Origin: Massilia sp. METH4
GTDB lineage: Bacteria; Pseudomonadota; Gammaproteobacteria; Burkholderiales; Burkholderiaceae_D
Direction of reading: 5' to 3'
DNA length: 64,000 nucleotides
Assembly (NCBI RefSeq): GCF_037094685.1
Contig: NZ_CP146614.1
Coordinates: 4,650,001 to 4,714,000 of the forward strand
The notes beneath the pieces are model-generated. The model saw only the letters and a list, made by a program, of their open reading frames with translations. It was not told where the DNA came from and did no database searches. This document shows positions 55,522-64,000 of this stretch, piece after piece. The number at the start of each line of letters is the position of its first letter. Within the stretch, counting starts at the first letter, position 1. Position numbers and translations under genes: made by a program.

Positions 55522-56381
55522 GCTTGTTTCTCCAGTTCGCTGGCGACGAGCTCGAAGCTCACGCCGCCCTTGTAAAGTTGGGTGAGGGCGCCGCGCTGCG
55601 CCGGTTCGCGGTCCTGGAACACGATGCCGCGCTCCTTCAGGGCCAGCACGGCCGCGGCCACGTCGGGCGTGCCCAGGCCCACGCGGATCAGCTGTTCTTC
55701 CCATTGCAGCCCGCCAGCGCCTTCCGGCGGTTCGACCAGTTGCAGGTAGAAGCGGCGGCACGGGCTCTCCAGCAGCGTGCCTTTCGGTACGACGCCGAAC
55801 CAGCGCCCTTCCGGCAGCGGCTGGAAACCTAGCATCTGGCGGTAGAAGTCGGTCCATTCCGGCGCCCGGCCGGCACCGATCGCCTGCACGACGCCGAAGA
55901 AATGCAGGCCGGCGATGGCCGGTGGCTGCTGCGGGGCGCCGGGAATCGGCTTGAAGTCCACGTCGTAGATCGAAAAGTCGCCCACGCGGTCGACGAAATA
56001 GAGGATCGAATCGCCGGCGCAGTGCACGCCGGGGATGTTCAGTTCCATCACGCCCGCGCGGGTCGGGATGGGCCACGCGCCCATGGCGACGGCGCGGCGG
56101 TAGGCCACGTCGGCATCGCGCACGCGCAGCGCGATGGCGCCGATGACGGTGGCTTGCGGCTCCGTGTCGGAAAGGGGCAGGGTGCGCGGATCGGCGTTGA
56201 CGATGACGTTCATGCCGCCCTGGCGGTACAGCGTCACCTCGCGCGAGCGATGGCGTGCCACCGCGGCGAAGCCGAGTGATTCCAGCAGCGCGCCCAGTGC
56301 CTGGGGCTGCGTGGTCGCGTATTCGATGAATTCGATGCCGTCGATGCCGAGCGCCTCGGCCTGCTCTGGTGTCCCGTTCAT
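55518..56381 (-). CDS. HPPD-like VOC protein (separated C-terminal part of QuiC)
   Basis: 287 residues, two VOC half-barrels. IDGIEFIEYATTQPQALGALL and VDFKPIPG resemble the C-terminal domain of QuiC1. Of the HPPD metal ligands, His (AGLHFFGVV) and Glu (SFELVAS) are seen, but the second His appears as Arg in EEQLIRVGLGT. It may therefore lack dioxygenase activity. First gene of the qui operon; the aroE ATG overlaps its stop (ATGA). Confidence 0.75.
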   Translation of the reverse strand: MNGTPEQAEALGIDGIEFIEYATTQPQALGALLESLGFAAVARHRSREVTLYRQGGMNVIVNADPRTLPLSDTEPQATVIGAIALRVRDADVAYRRAVAMGAWPIPTRAGVMELNIPGVHCAGDSILYFVDRVGDFSIYDVDFKPIPGAPQQPPAIAGLHFFGVVQAIGAGRAPEWTDFYRQMLGFQPLPEGRWFGVVPKGTLLESPCRRFYLQLVEPPEGAGGLQWEEQLIRVGLGTPDVAAAVLALKERGIVFQDREPAQRGALTQLYKGGVSFELVASELEKQA

Positions 56382-56458
56382 GTGTTCCCCGGTGTGAATC
56401 AGTGCACTGAGTATAGGAAGGCGCCATGCGCAAAAAAACACCGTGAAACCAGCGGAAA

Positions 56459-56491
56459 TGCGATAATCGCTCAGGTTGCGCGATTAGCGCA
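56459..56491. promoter_or_regulatory. IclR-type operator region between qui operon and its regulator
   Basis: GCGATAATCGC (56460-56470) and TGCGCGATTAGCGCA (56477-56491) lie side by side in the divergent region. The core CGATAATCG is the same as in the PcaR sites. Confidence 0.6.
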
Positions 56492-56512
56492 CAAAATCAC
56501 GATTTTCTGCGC

Positions 56513-57295
56513 ATGAAAAAGCCGCCGCTTACCGATATCACCGTCGCGCCGCGCGACATCATCGAAGGCCTCGTGACAGGCCTCGCCGTGATCACGGCTT
56601 TCAACGACGAGACAGCGCGCCTGACGCCCAGCCTTCTGGCCGAACGCATCGGCATCAGCCGCAGCGCCGCGCGCCGCTACCTGCTCACGCTTGTGCACAC
56701 AGGCATGGCGGCCAGCGACGGGCGGCAGTTCTGGCTCACGCCGAAGGTGCTCACGCTGGGCCATTCCTACCTGGACTCGGCGCGCATGCCGCGCGCCATC
56801 GTGCCCTACCTGCAGCACCTGACGGCACAGTTGCAGGAGTCGACCAACTATTCGGTGCTCGACGGCGACGACGTGGTATACGTCAGCCGCGTGAATGCGC
56901 CGCGCCACCTCACGCCGGGCTTCGAGCCGGGCACGCGGCTGCCGGCCTACACCTCCACGGCGGGGCGCGTGCTGCTGGCCGGGCTGCCGGAAGAGGAGCT
57001 GGATAACTACCTGGCCCACGTTGAGCTGGTGCCGTACACGCACATGACGGTGCAGGACAAGGACGAGCTGCGGCGCGAATTGCGCGCGATCCGCGAGCAG
57101 GGTTTCGGCGTCACCGAGAACCAGTACGAGATCGGCATGCGCGGCATTTCCGTGCCGCTGAAGAACCGGCACGGCACGGTGATCGGCGCGCTGTCGGTAT
57201 CGATGATGATTGCCAGCGCCTCGAAGGCCGAGGCAGCGGCGCGCTGCGTGCCGGCGCTCCAGGCCAGCGCGAACACACTCATGCTGTGGGTGTAG
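56513..57295 (+). CDS. IclR family regulator of the qui operon
   Basis: 260 residues. Helix-turn-helix LLAERIGISRSAARRYLLTLVHTGM and effector domain with FEPGTRLPAYTSTAGRVLLAGLPEEE. Divergent from the qui operon with the paired palindromes between, so probably its regulator. It resembles the pcaH-linked IclR protein more than PcaR. Confidence 0.86.
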   Translation: MKKPPLTDITVAPRDIIEGLVTGLAVITAFNDETARLTPSLLAERIGISRSAARRYLLTLVHTGMAASDGRQFWLTPKVLTLGHSYLDSARMPRAIVPYLQHLTAQLQESTNYSVLDGDDVVYVSRVNAPRHLTPGFEPGTRLPAYTSTAGRVLLAGLPEEELDNYLAHVELVPYTHMTVQDKDELRRELRAIREQGFGVTENQYEIGMRGISVPLKNRHGTVIGALSVSMMIASASKAEAAARCVPALQASANTLMLWV

Positions 57296-57356
57296 CGCGC
57301 CACGCGGGCCGGCGGCGCGCTACACTGCGCGCATATCCACTCGTCCCGAAGGCCTC

Positions 57357-57557
57357 ATGCGACAGCTGCTCATCATCCTCGGCGTCCTGCTGCTGGCTGC
57401 CGGGCTTGCCTGGCCATGGCTGAGCAAGCTGCCGTTCGGCCGGCTGCCCGGCGACGTGAACGTCGTGCGCGAAGGGTTCAGCTTCCACTTCCCGATCGTC
57501 ACCTGCCTGGTCGTATCGATCGTGGTGTCGCTGCTGATCTGGTGGTTCCGCCGCTGA
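57357..57557 (+). CDS. DUF2905 family membrane protein
   Basis: 66 residues with two membrane helices around a conserved LPFGRLPGDVNVVREGFSFHFP, which identifies DUF2905. Function unknown. Starts at ATG 57357; reading from further up in the frame would enter the IclR gene. Confidence 0.85.
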   Translation: MRQLLIILGVLLLAAGLAWPWLSKLPFGRLPGDVNVVREGFSFHFPIVTCLVVSIVVSLLIWWFRR

Positions 57558-57706
57558 CGGCGCGGTCACGTAAAAACTGGAAATATTTTCAATTTGCTTG
57601 GGGCAGTTCCGACTGCCGGACGGCGTGTTCTCCTACGCGCGATGCCGAGTGACGGTGCCAGAATGTCAATTCGCCGTATGCACCCACAAGCAAAAGGAGA
57701 TATGTG

Positions 57707-58438
57707 ATGAAGACGAAACTCGCAGTAGTCCTCGCAGCACTGTTCGTTAGCGCAGGTGTGGCAGCACAATCCGGCAGCTCGTCGGGCACCTCGGCCGGCT
57801 CCGGTTCCGGCAGTTCGGCCACCGGCGCGCAAGGCACGGGCGGCAGCCAGGACACGAAGAAACAGAAATCGAAGAAAACCCAGCAGCAGAGCACCGGCAG
57901 CCAGGACCGCTCGTCATCCGGCACCGGCACCTCGGCGGGATCGAGCTCGACCGAAATGGGCACGGGCAGTGGCTCGGCCACGAGCGGCACGAGTGGGGCC
58001 GGCAGCACCGGCAGCACCGATTCATGGCGCGGCGCGAGCGGCACCAGCGGCATGAACAGCACGCCGCCGTCCTCGACCTCGGGCACCTCGGGTTCCAGCG
58101 GCTCGGGCACCTCGGGCTCCGGCTCGTCGACGTCCGGCGGCAGCTCGGGTACCTCGGGCTCGTCCGGCACCTCGGGCTCATCCGGCACCTCGGGCTCGTC
58201 CGGCACTTCGGGCTCATCCGGCACCTCGGGCAGCAGCCTCGACAGCTCGGGCATGAGCGGCTCCGGCACGTCCGGCAGCAGCGCCACCGGCACGTCGGGC
58301 TCGGGCATGACCGGCACCACCGGCACCTCGGGCACGGGCACCACGCGCTCGGGCGCCGGCTCGACCGGCACCGGCACCACCGGCACCACGGGTGCGGGCA
58401 CCACGGGCACGACCACGCCGCCGCTGCCGACCCGCTGA
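57707..58438 (+). CDS. Exported Gly/Ser/Thr-rich repeat protein
   Basis: 243 residues. Signal peptide (MKTKLAVVLAALFVSAGVAAQ), then an almost pure Ser/Gly/Thr sequence, with tandem SGTSGS units (18-bp DNA repeats) around residues 140-180. A short basic patch (DTKKQKSKKTQQQ) lies near residue 45. Probably disordered and periplasmic or surface located. AAAGGAGA precedes the ATG; a Pro/Val-rich antisense frame is rejected. A perfect terminator follows. Confidence 0.7.
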   Translation: MKTKLAVVLAALFVSAGVAAQSGSSSGTSAGSGSGSSATGAQGTGGSQDTKKQKSKKTQQQSTGSQDRSSSGTGTSAGSSSTEMGTGSGSATSGTSGAGSTGSTDSWRGASGTSGMNSTPPSSTSGTSGSSGSGTSGSGSSTSGGSSGTSGSSGTSGSSGTSGSSGTSGSSGTSGSSLDSSGMSGSGTSGSSATGTSGSGMTGTTGTSGTGTTRSGAGSTGTGTTGTTGAGTTGTTTPPLPTR

Positions 58439-58448
58439 TCCACTGCGA

Positions 58449-58471
58449 GCCGCCGGCAAGGCGGCTTTTTT
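58449..58471 (+). terminator. Intrinsic terminator
   Basis: GCCGCC/GGCGGC stem with a GGCAA loop and six Ts, 10 bp after the repeat protein stop. Confidence 0.9.
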
Positions 58472-58565
58472 ACGTTCCCGCCTCATGCTCCGCGTGCGGC
58501 GGGCGTTGGCACGATCACAGGCCGCCGCTCCCGGCGCGCCGCAACCAACAATAACAGGAGAAACC

Positions 58566-59750
58566 ATGCTGGCAATGAACTACCGCGGGCCGTTCCGCGT
58601 CCGCGCCGACCACAAGCCCGACCCCGTCATCGAGCACCCCGGCGACGCCATCGTGCGCGTCACCCGGTCCTGCATCTGCGGGTCCGACCTGCACCTGTAC
58701 CACGGCCTCGTGCCCGATACCCGCGTGGGCACCACGTTCGGCCACGAATTCGTCGGCATCGTCGAGGAGGTGGGTTCGCAGGTGAAGAACCTGAAGGTCG
58801 GCGACCATGTGCTGGTGCCGTTCAATGTGTTCTGCGGTTCCTGCTTCTTCTGCCAGAAGGAGCTCTACGGTAATTGCCACAACACGAATCCCCAGGCCTC
58901 GGCCGTGGGGGGCATCTACGGCTATTCGCACACGGCGGGTGGCTACGACGGCGGCCAGGCCGAGTTCGTGCGCGTGCCGATGGCCGACGTGGGCCCGACC
59001 GTCATCCCGCCGGACATGGACGAGGACGACGCCGTACTGCTGACCGACGCGCTGCCGACCGGCTACCAGGCCGCCGAGATGGGCGACATCTCCGAGGGCG
59101 ACACCGTGGTGGTGTTCGGCGCGGGCCCGGTGGGCATCTTCGCCGCCAAGTCGGCCTGGCTGTTCGGCGCCGGCCGCGTGATCGTGGTCGACCATGTGGA
59201 ATACCGCCTCGACTTCGTGCGCCGCTATGCGCAGTGCGAGGTCGTCAACTTCCGCGAAGTGGACGACATGGCCCTGCACATCAAGAAGATGACCGACTGG
59301 CTGGGGGCGGACGTGTGCATCGACGCGGTGGGTTGCGAGGCCGCCGGCAGCGCGGCGCAGACGCTGACCGGCGTGTACACGATGATGCAGGCCGGCTCGG
59401 CCACCGCGCTGCACTGGTGCATCAACTCGGTGCGCAAGGGCGGCAATGTGTCGATCGTGGGTGTGTACGGCCCCACGTTCAACGCGGTCCCGATCGGCAA
59501 TGCGCTGAACAAGGGCCTTACCCTGCGCATGAACCAGGCGAGCGTGAAGCGGCACCTGCCGCGGCTGATCGAGCATATCCAGGCCGGGCGCATCGATCCG
59601 AAGCAGATCATCACGCACCGCGTGCCGCTGGAAGAGGTGTCCGACGCCTACCACATCTTCTCGTCGAAGCTGGACAACTGCATCAAGACCGTGCTGATCC
59701 CGCCTTCGGCCAACCAGGTGCGCGCGATTGCCGCCACCGCGAACCATTGA
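58566..59750 (+). CDS. Zinc-dependent alcohol dehydrogenase (formaldehyde dehydrogenase-like)
   Basis: 394 residues, medium-chain dehydrogenase. Catalytic zinc site CICGSDLHLYHG and GHEFVG, structural zinc loop CGSCFFCQKELYGNC, NAD motif VFGAGPVGIFAAKSA. A Trp/Gly-rich stretch YGYSHTAGGYDGGQAEFVRVP is typical of the glutathione-independent formaldehyde or threonine dehydrogenase-like group. AGGAGAAACC precedes the ATG. It begins a three-gene set with the two next genes. Confidence 0.88.
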   Translation: MLAMNYRGPFRVRADHKPDPVIEHPGDAIVRVTRSCICGSDLHLYHGLVPDTRVGTTFGHEFVGIVEEVGSQVKNLKVGDHVLVPFNVFCGSCFFCQKELYGNCHNTNPQASAVGGIYGYSHTAGGYDGGQAEFVRVPMADVGPTVIPPDMDEDDAVLLTDALPTGYQAAEMGDISEGDTVVVFGAGPVGIFAAKSAWLFGAGRVIVVDHVEYRLDFVRRYAQCEVVNFREVDDMALHIKKMTDWLGADVCIDAVGCEAAGSAAQTLTGVYTMMQAGSATALHWCINSVRKGGNVSIVGVYGPTFNAVPIGNALNKGLTLRMNQASVKRHLPRLIEHIQAGRIDPKQIITHRVPLEEVSDAYHIFSSKLDNCIKTVLIPPSANQVRAIAATANH

Positions 59751-59760
59751 GGAGCGAGCC

Positions 59761-60303
59761 ATGGCCCACGAACACAAGCATGAACACGATCACAGCGGCG
59801 ACCTCGCCGTGTTCCAGCACGGCCGCCCCCCGGTGGACCGCTCGGCGATCCAGGGCTGGGGCGCCGACCTGGACCGCAAGAACCGCCCCGGCGTGCCGAT
59901 GGAGCGCACCCCGCCGCGCATCGACGCGCCGCTGACCCAACCCGAGCAGCAGCCGGAACACGTGGAAGTGCTGCTCTCGCCCGAGCGGCCGCACATGACG
60001 CCGCTGTTCGGCAGCCCGAACCCGCCGCGCGGCGTGTCCGGCATGGTGCGCCGCGCCGCCTTCAAGGAAACCGAGAACGACATCCGCCACTGGCTGATGC
60101 TGATGCTGGCCGACCGCATCGACGTCGTCGAGGGCCTGGTCGAGGACCTGGCACGCGGCCACGTGCCCAATATCCTGGGCGAGATGGGCATCAAGGCCGA
60201 GTGGCAGCACAACAAGCAGGGCCTGGCGCAAAAGGTGGCGATCGGCGCCGCCGTCGCCGGCATCGCCTATTACCTGTATCAACGACGCAAAGACCGTTAT
60301 TGA
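59761..60303 (+). CDS. Unknown protein with His-rich start and C-terminal membrane helix
   Basis: 180 residues. The start MAHEHKHEHDH could bind metal. The middle is Pro/Arg rich. Helices around residue 110-140 (NDIRHWLMLMLADRIDVVEGLVEDLARGHVP) precede one membrane segment (VAIGAAVAGIAYYLY) ending in QRRKDRY, so the protein is probably anchored with its bulk in the cytoplasm. It sits between two oxidoreductase genes and may hold them at the membrane; that is inference. Confidence 0.65.
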   Translation: MAHEHKHEHDHSGDLAVFQHGRPPVDRSAIQGWGADLDRKNRPGVPMERTPPRIDAPLTQPEQQPEHVEVLLSPERPHMTPLFGSPNPPRGVSGMVRRAAFKETENDIRHWLMLMLADRIDVVEGLVEDLARGHVPNILGEMGIKAEWQHNKQGLAQKVAIGAAVAGIAYYLYQRRKDRY

Positions 60304-60313
60304 GGAGGGATCC

Positions 60314-61834
60314 ATGCTGAGCAACGCCGCTACCGTTTCACTGTGGACGGATACCGCGCAGGTGCCGTCCTTCCCGCCGCTCGACGGCGACACGTCGGCC
60401 GATGTCTGCGTGGTCGGCGGCGGCATCGCCGGGCTGACGTCGGCCTACCTGCTGCTCAAGGAAGGCAAGTCGGTGGTGCTCGTCGAGGCGCTGCAGCCGG
60501 GCGCCGGCGAAACCGGGCGCACCACCGCCCACTTCATGCCGCCGGATGAACGCTATTTCGAGGTTGCCAAACGCTTCGGGGACGCCGGCGCGGCGCAGAT
60601 GCGCGACAGCTTCGAACGCGCCACGGCGCTCGTCGAGTCGATCGTGGAAACCGAGCGGATCGAGTGCGATTTCAGCCGGCTCGACGGTTACCTGGTGCCC
60701 GCGGCCCCGGGCGACAGCGAAATCATCGACCGCGAGCACGCCTGCACGCAGCGCCTGGGCGCCGCCGTCACGCGCCTGCTGCGCGTGCCGGGCCTGGACT
60801 GGGACACCGGGCCCGCGCTGTGCTTCCACAACCAGGCCCAGTTCCATCCGGTGAAATACCTCGCCGGCCTGGTGCGGGCGATCGGACGCCTGGGCGGCCG
60901 GATCTACGGCGACACGCGGGCGCGCGACGTGGAAGGGGCGGATGTCATCACCGAGAAGGGACGGGTGTCCGCCTCGGCCGTGGTGGTGGCGACCAATACG
61001 CCGTTCAACAACCGCTTCGTGCTGCACACGAAGGTGGCTCCCTACCACAGCTACGTGGTGGGCCTGAAGGTGCCGCGCGGGGCGCTCGAACCGTTCCTGC
61101 TGTGGGACACGGGCGACCCCTACTACTACGTGCGCCTGGACAACCAGCGCGCGCCGCGGCCGTTCGACATCCTCGTGGTCGGCGGGCAAGACCACAAGAC
61201 GGGCCAGGAAAGCACCCCGCAGCACCGCTGGGACGAGATCGAGGCGTGGACGCGCGCGCGCTTCCCGCAGGCCGAGGAAGTGATGTACCGCTGGTCCGGC
61301 GAGGTGATGGAACCGGCCGACGGCGTGGCCTACATGGGCCGCAATCCGGCCGACCGCGGCAATGTATTCGTCATCACCGGCGATTCGGGCACCGGCATGA
61401 CGCATTGCACGGCCGGCGCCATGCTGGTCACCGACCTGATCGTGGGGCGCGCAAATCCCTGGGTGTCGCTCTACGATCCGGGCCGCACGCCGCTGCGCGG
61501 GCTGGGCGAGTTCGCCAAGGAGCAGGCCAACGTGGCGGCGCAGTACACGGACTGGCTGCAGGGCGGCGAGGTGACGTCGCCGGACCGCATCCCGCCCGGC
61601 GAGGGCGCCCTGATCCGCGAAGGCCTGAAGCTGGTGGCCGTGCACCGGGCCGAGGATGGCAAGCTCACGTTCCTGTCCGCCGCCTGCCCGCACATGGGTT
61701 GCGCCGTGCACTGGAACACGGCCGAGAAATCGTGGGATTGCCCGTGCCACGGCTCGCGATTCGACGTTGCCGGCAACGTGCTGCACGGACCGTCGAACGC
61801 GCCGCTGGGGCCGGCGGGGCCGAAACGGGAATAA
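60314..61834 (+). CDS. FAD-dependent oxidoreductase with C-terminal Rieske domain
   Basis: 506 residues. N-terminal DAO-type FAD domain (VCVVGGGIAGLTSAYLLLKEG, GAGETGRTTAHF; FVITGDSGTGMTHC near 360), then a Rieske domain at about 420-500 with CPHMGCAVHW and CPCHGSRFD. The architecture is of the kind often called YhfW-like. Electron donor and substrate unknown. GGAGGGAT upstream. Confidence 0.88.
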   Translation: MLSNAATVSLWTDTAQVPSFPPLDGDTSADVCVVGGGIAGLTSAYLLLKEGKSVVLVEALQPGAGETGRTTAHFMPPDERYFEVAKRFGDAGAAQMRDSFERATALVESIVETERIECDFSRLDGYLVPAAPGDSEIIDREHACTQRLGAAVTRLLRVPGLDWDTGPALCFHNQAQFHPVKYLAGLVRAIGRLGGRIYGDTRARDVEGADVITEKGRVSASAVVVATNTPFNNRFVLHTKVAPYHSYVVGLKVPRGALEPFLLWDTGDPYYYVRLDNQRAPRPFDILVVGGQDHKTGQESTPQHRWDEIEAWTRARFPQAEEVMYRWSGEVMEPADGVAYMGRNPADRGNVFVITGDSGTGMTHCTAGAMLVTDLIVGRANPWVSLYDPGRTPLRGLGEFAKEQANVAAQYTDWLQGGEVTSPDRIPPGEGALIREGLKLVAVHRAEDGKLTFLSAACPHMGCAVHWNTAEKSWDCPCHGSRFDVAGNVLHGPSNAPLGPAGPKRE

Positions 61835-61874
61835 CGCGGCGCGGCTGCGCGCGGATGCGTCGGTCCGCGCGCGA

Positions 61875-62291
61875 TCACCACTCCAGCGCCAGCAGGCGCT
61901 GCGCCATCCTCGGCCAGCACAGCGTGCGCACCTCATCCCGCGTGGCCCAGCGAAAGCCATCGACTTCCGGCGTCGCCACGCCCGTTACATGATGCGGGAA
62001 GAAGCTCGTGCAAGCCAGGTGGTCGAGCGTGCACAGGTCCTCTCCGGCGTCCACGCGGAACAGGTGCAGCCGCTTGTCGCGGCGATAGTCGAATTCCCCC
62101 AGCTCGGTAAAGCGGTCGGCGGGAATGTCCAGCCCCGCTTCCTCGAACAGTTCGCGCCGCGCCGCCTGCAGCGCCGTCTCGCCGGCATCGCGCAAGCCTT
62201 TCGGAATGTCCCAGTGTTTCGTGCCGGTCACGTGGCACAACAGCAGCCGCCCGGCCGCATCGACGATCAAGGTGCCGCATGACGTGTCCAA
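61875..62291 (-). CDS. NUDIX hydrolase
   Basis: 138 residues. The Nudix box GLRDAGETALQAARRELFEE-AG fits Gx5Ex7REUXEEXGU exactly. Nucleoside-diphosphate-linked substrate unknown. It is convergent with the FAD/Rieske gene. Confidence 0.9.
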   Translation of the reverse strand: MDTSCGTLIVDAAGRLLLCHVTGTKHWDIPKGLRDAGETALQAARRELFEEAGLDIPADRFTELGEFDYRRDKRLHLFRVDAGEDLCTLDHLACTSFFPHHVTGVATPEVDGFRWATRDEVRTLCWPRMAQRLLALEW

Positions 62292-62534
62292 TTGCGCGAA
62301 CTCCTTATCGAAACGTTTATTTTACTGTTGTATTTCAAGATTGCATCGCCGCCCAGGCGTAGTTCCTTGAGGAAACTTATCGACAGGCACTAGTTGCTGC
62401 ACTACAGTGTGACGGTCGCGCGGTCCCCTGTCCCGTACCGCCATTCGACCAGGCGCCAACGGCCATCGGCCGCGGGGGCGCAAGCCGTCCCGCCCGTTCA
62501 TCGGCGAAGACCCATTTAACGTTGACTCTCAAAC

Positions 62535-63815
62535 ATGGCGCTCGAGAGGCGCGTAACGCTCATGGTCCGAGAAAACATCATACCGATGCTGCACGTCCCG
62601 CGCCGCGCTGCCGCGCTGGCAATCGTGCTGGCGTTCGCCCAGACGGGCGCCCAGGCACAGGCGAAATGGACATTCGGCGGCTTCGGCACGCTGGCTGCCG
62701 TGCATTCGAGCGAGCATCAGGCCGATTACATGGCCAGTCCCCTCTCGCCGGGCAAGGCCGGCTACAGCAAGGACGTGGCCTTCGACGTGGACAGCCGCGT
62801 CGGCGCCCAGCTCGGCGTGCAATTCGACCGGCGCTGGTCGGCCGTCGTGCAGGTCGTGCAGGAGCAGACCATCAGCGACGGGTATGAGCCTCGGCTCGAG
62901 TGGGCGAATGTGAAGTTCCAGGTCACGCCGGAACTGTCGCTGCGCGCCGGCCGCATCGCCTTGCCGCTGTTCCTGGCGGCCGACTACCGCAAGGCCACCT
63001 ACGCGCTGCCGTGGCTGCGCCCGCCCGTCGAGCTGTACAGCCTCATGCCGATCACGAACAGCGACGGCATCGATGCCAGCTACCGCTGGAGCGCGGCCGG
63101 TTTCAAGCACGAGACCCAGCTGTCGGTGGGGCACGCGACGGTGCGCCTGGCCCGCGGCGTTAAGGGGGAGTCGAACACTGTCGTCGGCCTCACGCACAAT
63201 GCCACGTCCGGCGCGCTGACCTTGCGCGCGACGCTGGCGCATGCGGGATTCAAGGTGACCGGGGCCGAGCCATACTTCGATGCCTTCCGCAGCTTCGGTC
63301 CGCCCGGCCAGGCGCTGGCGGACCGCTACGACATCGCCAGCCGCGACGTGCGCGTGGCGAGCGTGGGATTCAACTATGATCCGGGCGACTGGTTCCTGAT
63401 GGGCGAGCTGGGCCGGGTGAACACGCGCTCGCTGCTGGGCGACCAGACCGCTTCCTATCTGTCGGGTGGGTACCGTTTCGGTACCGTGGCGCCATACTTC
63501 ACGTACGCCTTCGTGCGCTCGAACATGGCACGGCGGGAGGCCGGCCTGCCGGTGGCGGGCCTCCCGCCGCCCGCGGCGGCACTCGCGACGGTGCTGAACG
63601 AGGAACTGAACTACCGCCTGCGCCGCGTCGCCAGCCAGAATACCGCCAGTATCGGCGCGCGCTGGGACTTCGCGCCGAACTATGCGCTCAAGGTGCAGCT
63701 GGACCGCGTGAAGCCGCAGCGCGGCTCCGAGGGCACGCTGAACAATGTGCAGCCGGGCTTCCAGTCCGGCCGCGCGTTCGGCGTCATCAGCGTCGGCGTG
63801 GATTTCGTGTTTTGA
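62535..63815 (+). CDS. Porin-like outer-membrane protein linked to a phosphate-type binding protein
   Basis: About 409-426 residues. A signal peptide ends at TGAQAQA, then KWTFGGFGTLAAVHSSEHQADYM, many amphipathic strands, and a final Phe (VGVDFVF). Start is uncertain: ATG at 62535, 62562 or 62586; the last gives the most usual signal peptide. The next gene begins 10 bp later and looks PstS-like, so both probably act in one uptake or sensing unit. Confidence 0.75.
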   Translation: MALERRVTLMVRENIIPMLHVPRRAAALAIVLAFAQTGAQAQAKWTFGGFGTLAAVHSSEHQADYMASPLSPGKAGYSKDVAFDVDSRVGAQLGVQFDRRWSAVVQVVQEQTISDGYEPRLEWANVKFQVTPELSLRAGRIALPLFLAADYRKATYALPWLRPPVELYSLMPITNSDGIDASYRWSAAGFKHETQLSVGHATVRLARGVKGESNTVVGLTHNATSGALTLRATLAHAGFKVTGAEPYFDAFRSFGPPGQALADRYDIASRDVRVASVGFNYDPGDWFLMGELGRVNTRSLLGDQTASYLSGGYRFGTVAPYFTYAFVRSNMARREAGLPVAGLPPPAAALATVLNEELNYRLRRVASQNTASIGARWDFAPNYALKVQLDRVKPQRGSEGTLNNVQPGFQSGRAFGVISVGVDFVF

Positions 63816-63825
63816 CGGAGCCGAT

Positions 63826-64000
63826 ATGCCACGAAAGAACCTCCGATCAAAGAAGCTGCGATGGCTCCTGGCGCTCTGTCTGACGCTTGGCAGCGCGCAG
63901 GCGGCCGACCTGGTCGTCATCGTGTCGGCACGCGCGCCGGTGATGGCCCTGCGCACCGACCAGGTGGCCGACATCTTCCTGTCCGAAGCCAACCGATTCC
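63826..64000 (+). CDS. Phosphate ABC transporter-type substrate-binding protein, N-terminal part
   Basis: 58 residues visible before the window ends. Signal peptide (LRWLLALCLTLGSAQA) then ADLVVIVSARAPVMALRTDQ and VADIFLSEANRF, a PBP-like/PstS N-terminus. GGAG precedes the ATG. Directly follows the porin-like gene. Confidence 0.7.
   Translation, partial: MPRKNLRSKKLRWLLALCLTLGSAQAADLVVIVSARAPVMALRTDQVADIFLSEANRF

Noticed and set aside
57589..58443. Antisense Pro/Val-rich 284-codon frame
   Set aside because: Mirror of the Gly/Ser repeats; no binding site or signal, while the plus strand has both and a terminator.

Overview
The window is high-GC DNA with dense genes, outer-membrane porins, a PEP-CTERM sorted protein, many branched-chain-type ABC transport genes and a complete set of protocatechuate genes. 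Together these suggest a betaproteobacterium of the Oxalobacteraceae (Massilia/Telluria/Pseudoduganella-like). This is inference from gene content; no rRNA or tRNA gene was seen.

Layout. 1-10 kb: housekeeping and accessory genes (partial AlkD-type DNA repair, exported six-hairpin glycosidase, NTF2-like, GFA, DUF3297, YjbQ, UBP zinc finger, DUF5710, RNase Z, AI-2E-type exporter, FdhF/YdeP molybdoenzyme). 10-15.7 kb: chemoreceptor, a 30-codon SDR relic, an alpha/beta hydrolase, a divergent Rrf2 regulator and thioredoxin-reductase-like pair, and a PEP-CTERM gene with a sigma-54-like promoter. 15.9-19.9 kb: an unusual, apparently degenerate NRPS. 20-21 kb: 2-hydroxyacid dehydrogenase followed by a palindromic repeat array.

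21-57 kb is an aromatic-acid island that converges on protocatechuate and the beta-ketoadipate pathway. Entry routes are vanAB (vanillate), pobA (4-hydroxybenzoate) and a qui-type operon (quinate/shikimate via 3-dehydroshikimate). Ring cleavage and the lower pathway are pcaHG, pcaB, a fused pcaC-pcaD, pcaIJ and pcaF. Uptake is covered by livHMGF-type ABC genes, two solute-binding proteins, two MFS carriers and two porins. Regulators are three IclR proteins, one MarR and one AraC/PobR-like protein; several have clear palindromic sites in the divergent promoter regions. Every enzymatic step from protocatechuate to succinyl-CoA and acetyl-CoA has a candidate. An IS110/IS1111-type element sits in a repeat cluster between the liv and van genes. 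At 43-45 kb, inside the island but unrelated in function, lie two adjacent genes sharing an about 90-residue module, one of them a metzincin-type metalloprotease without a signal peptide.

57-64 kb: DUF2905 protein, exported Gly/Ser/Thr repeat protein, a three-gene set (zinc alcohol dehydrogenase, unknown protein, FAD/Rieske oxidoreductase), NUDIX hydrolase, a porin-like protein and the start of a PstS-like binding protein.

Scattered palindromic repeats of four related kinds (cores GGTGACAGGCACC, GGTGTCGGACACC, GGGGTCTGACCCC and GGGGTCTGTCCCC) lie just downstream of stop codons. The candidates I consider least explained by known families are the metzincin/module pair with its leader terminator, the degenerate NRPS, and the repeats together with the IS1111-type element.
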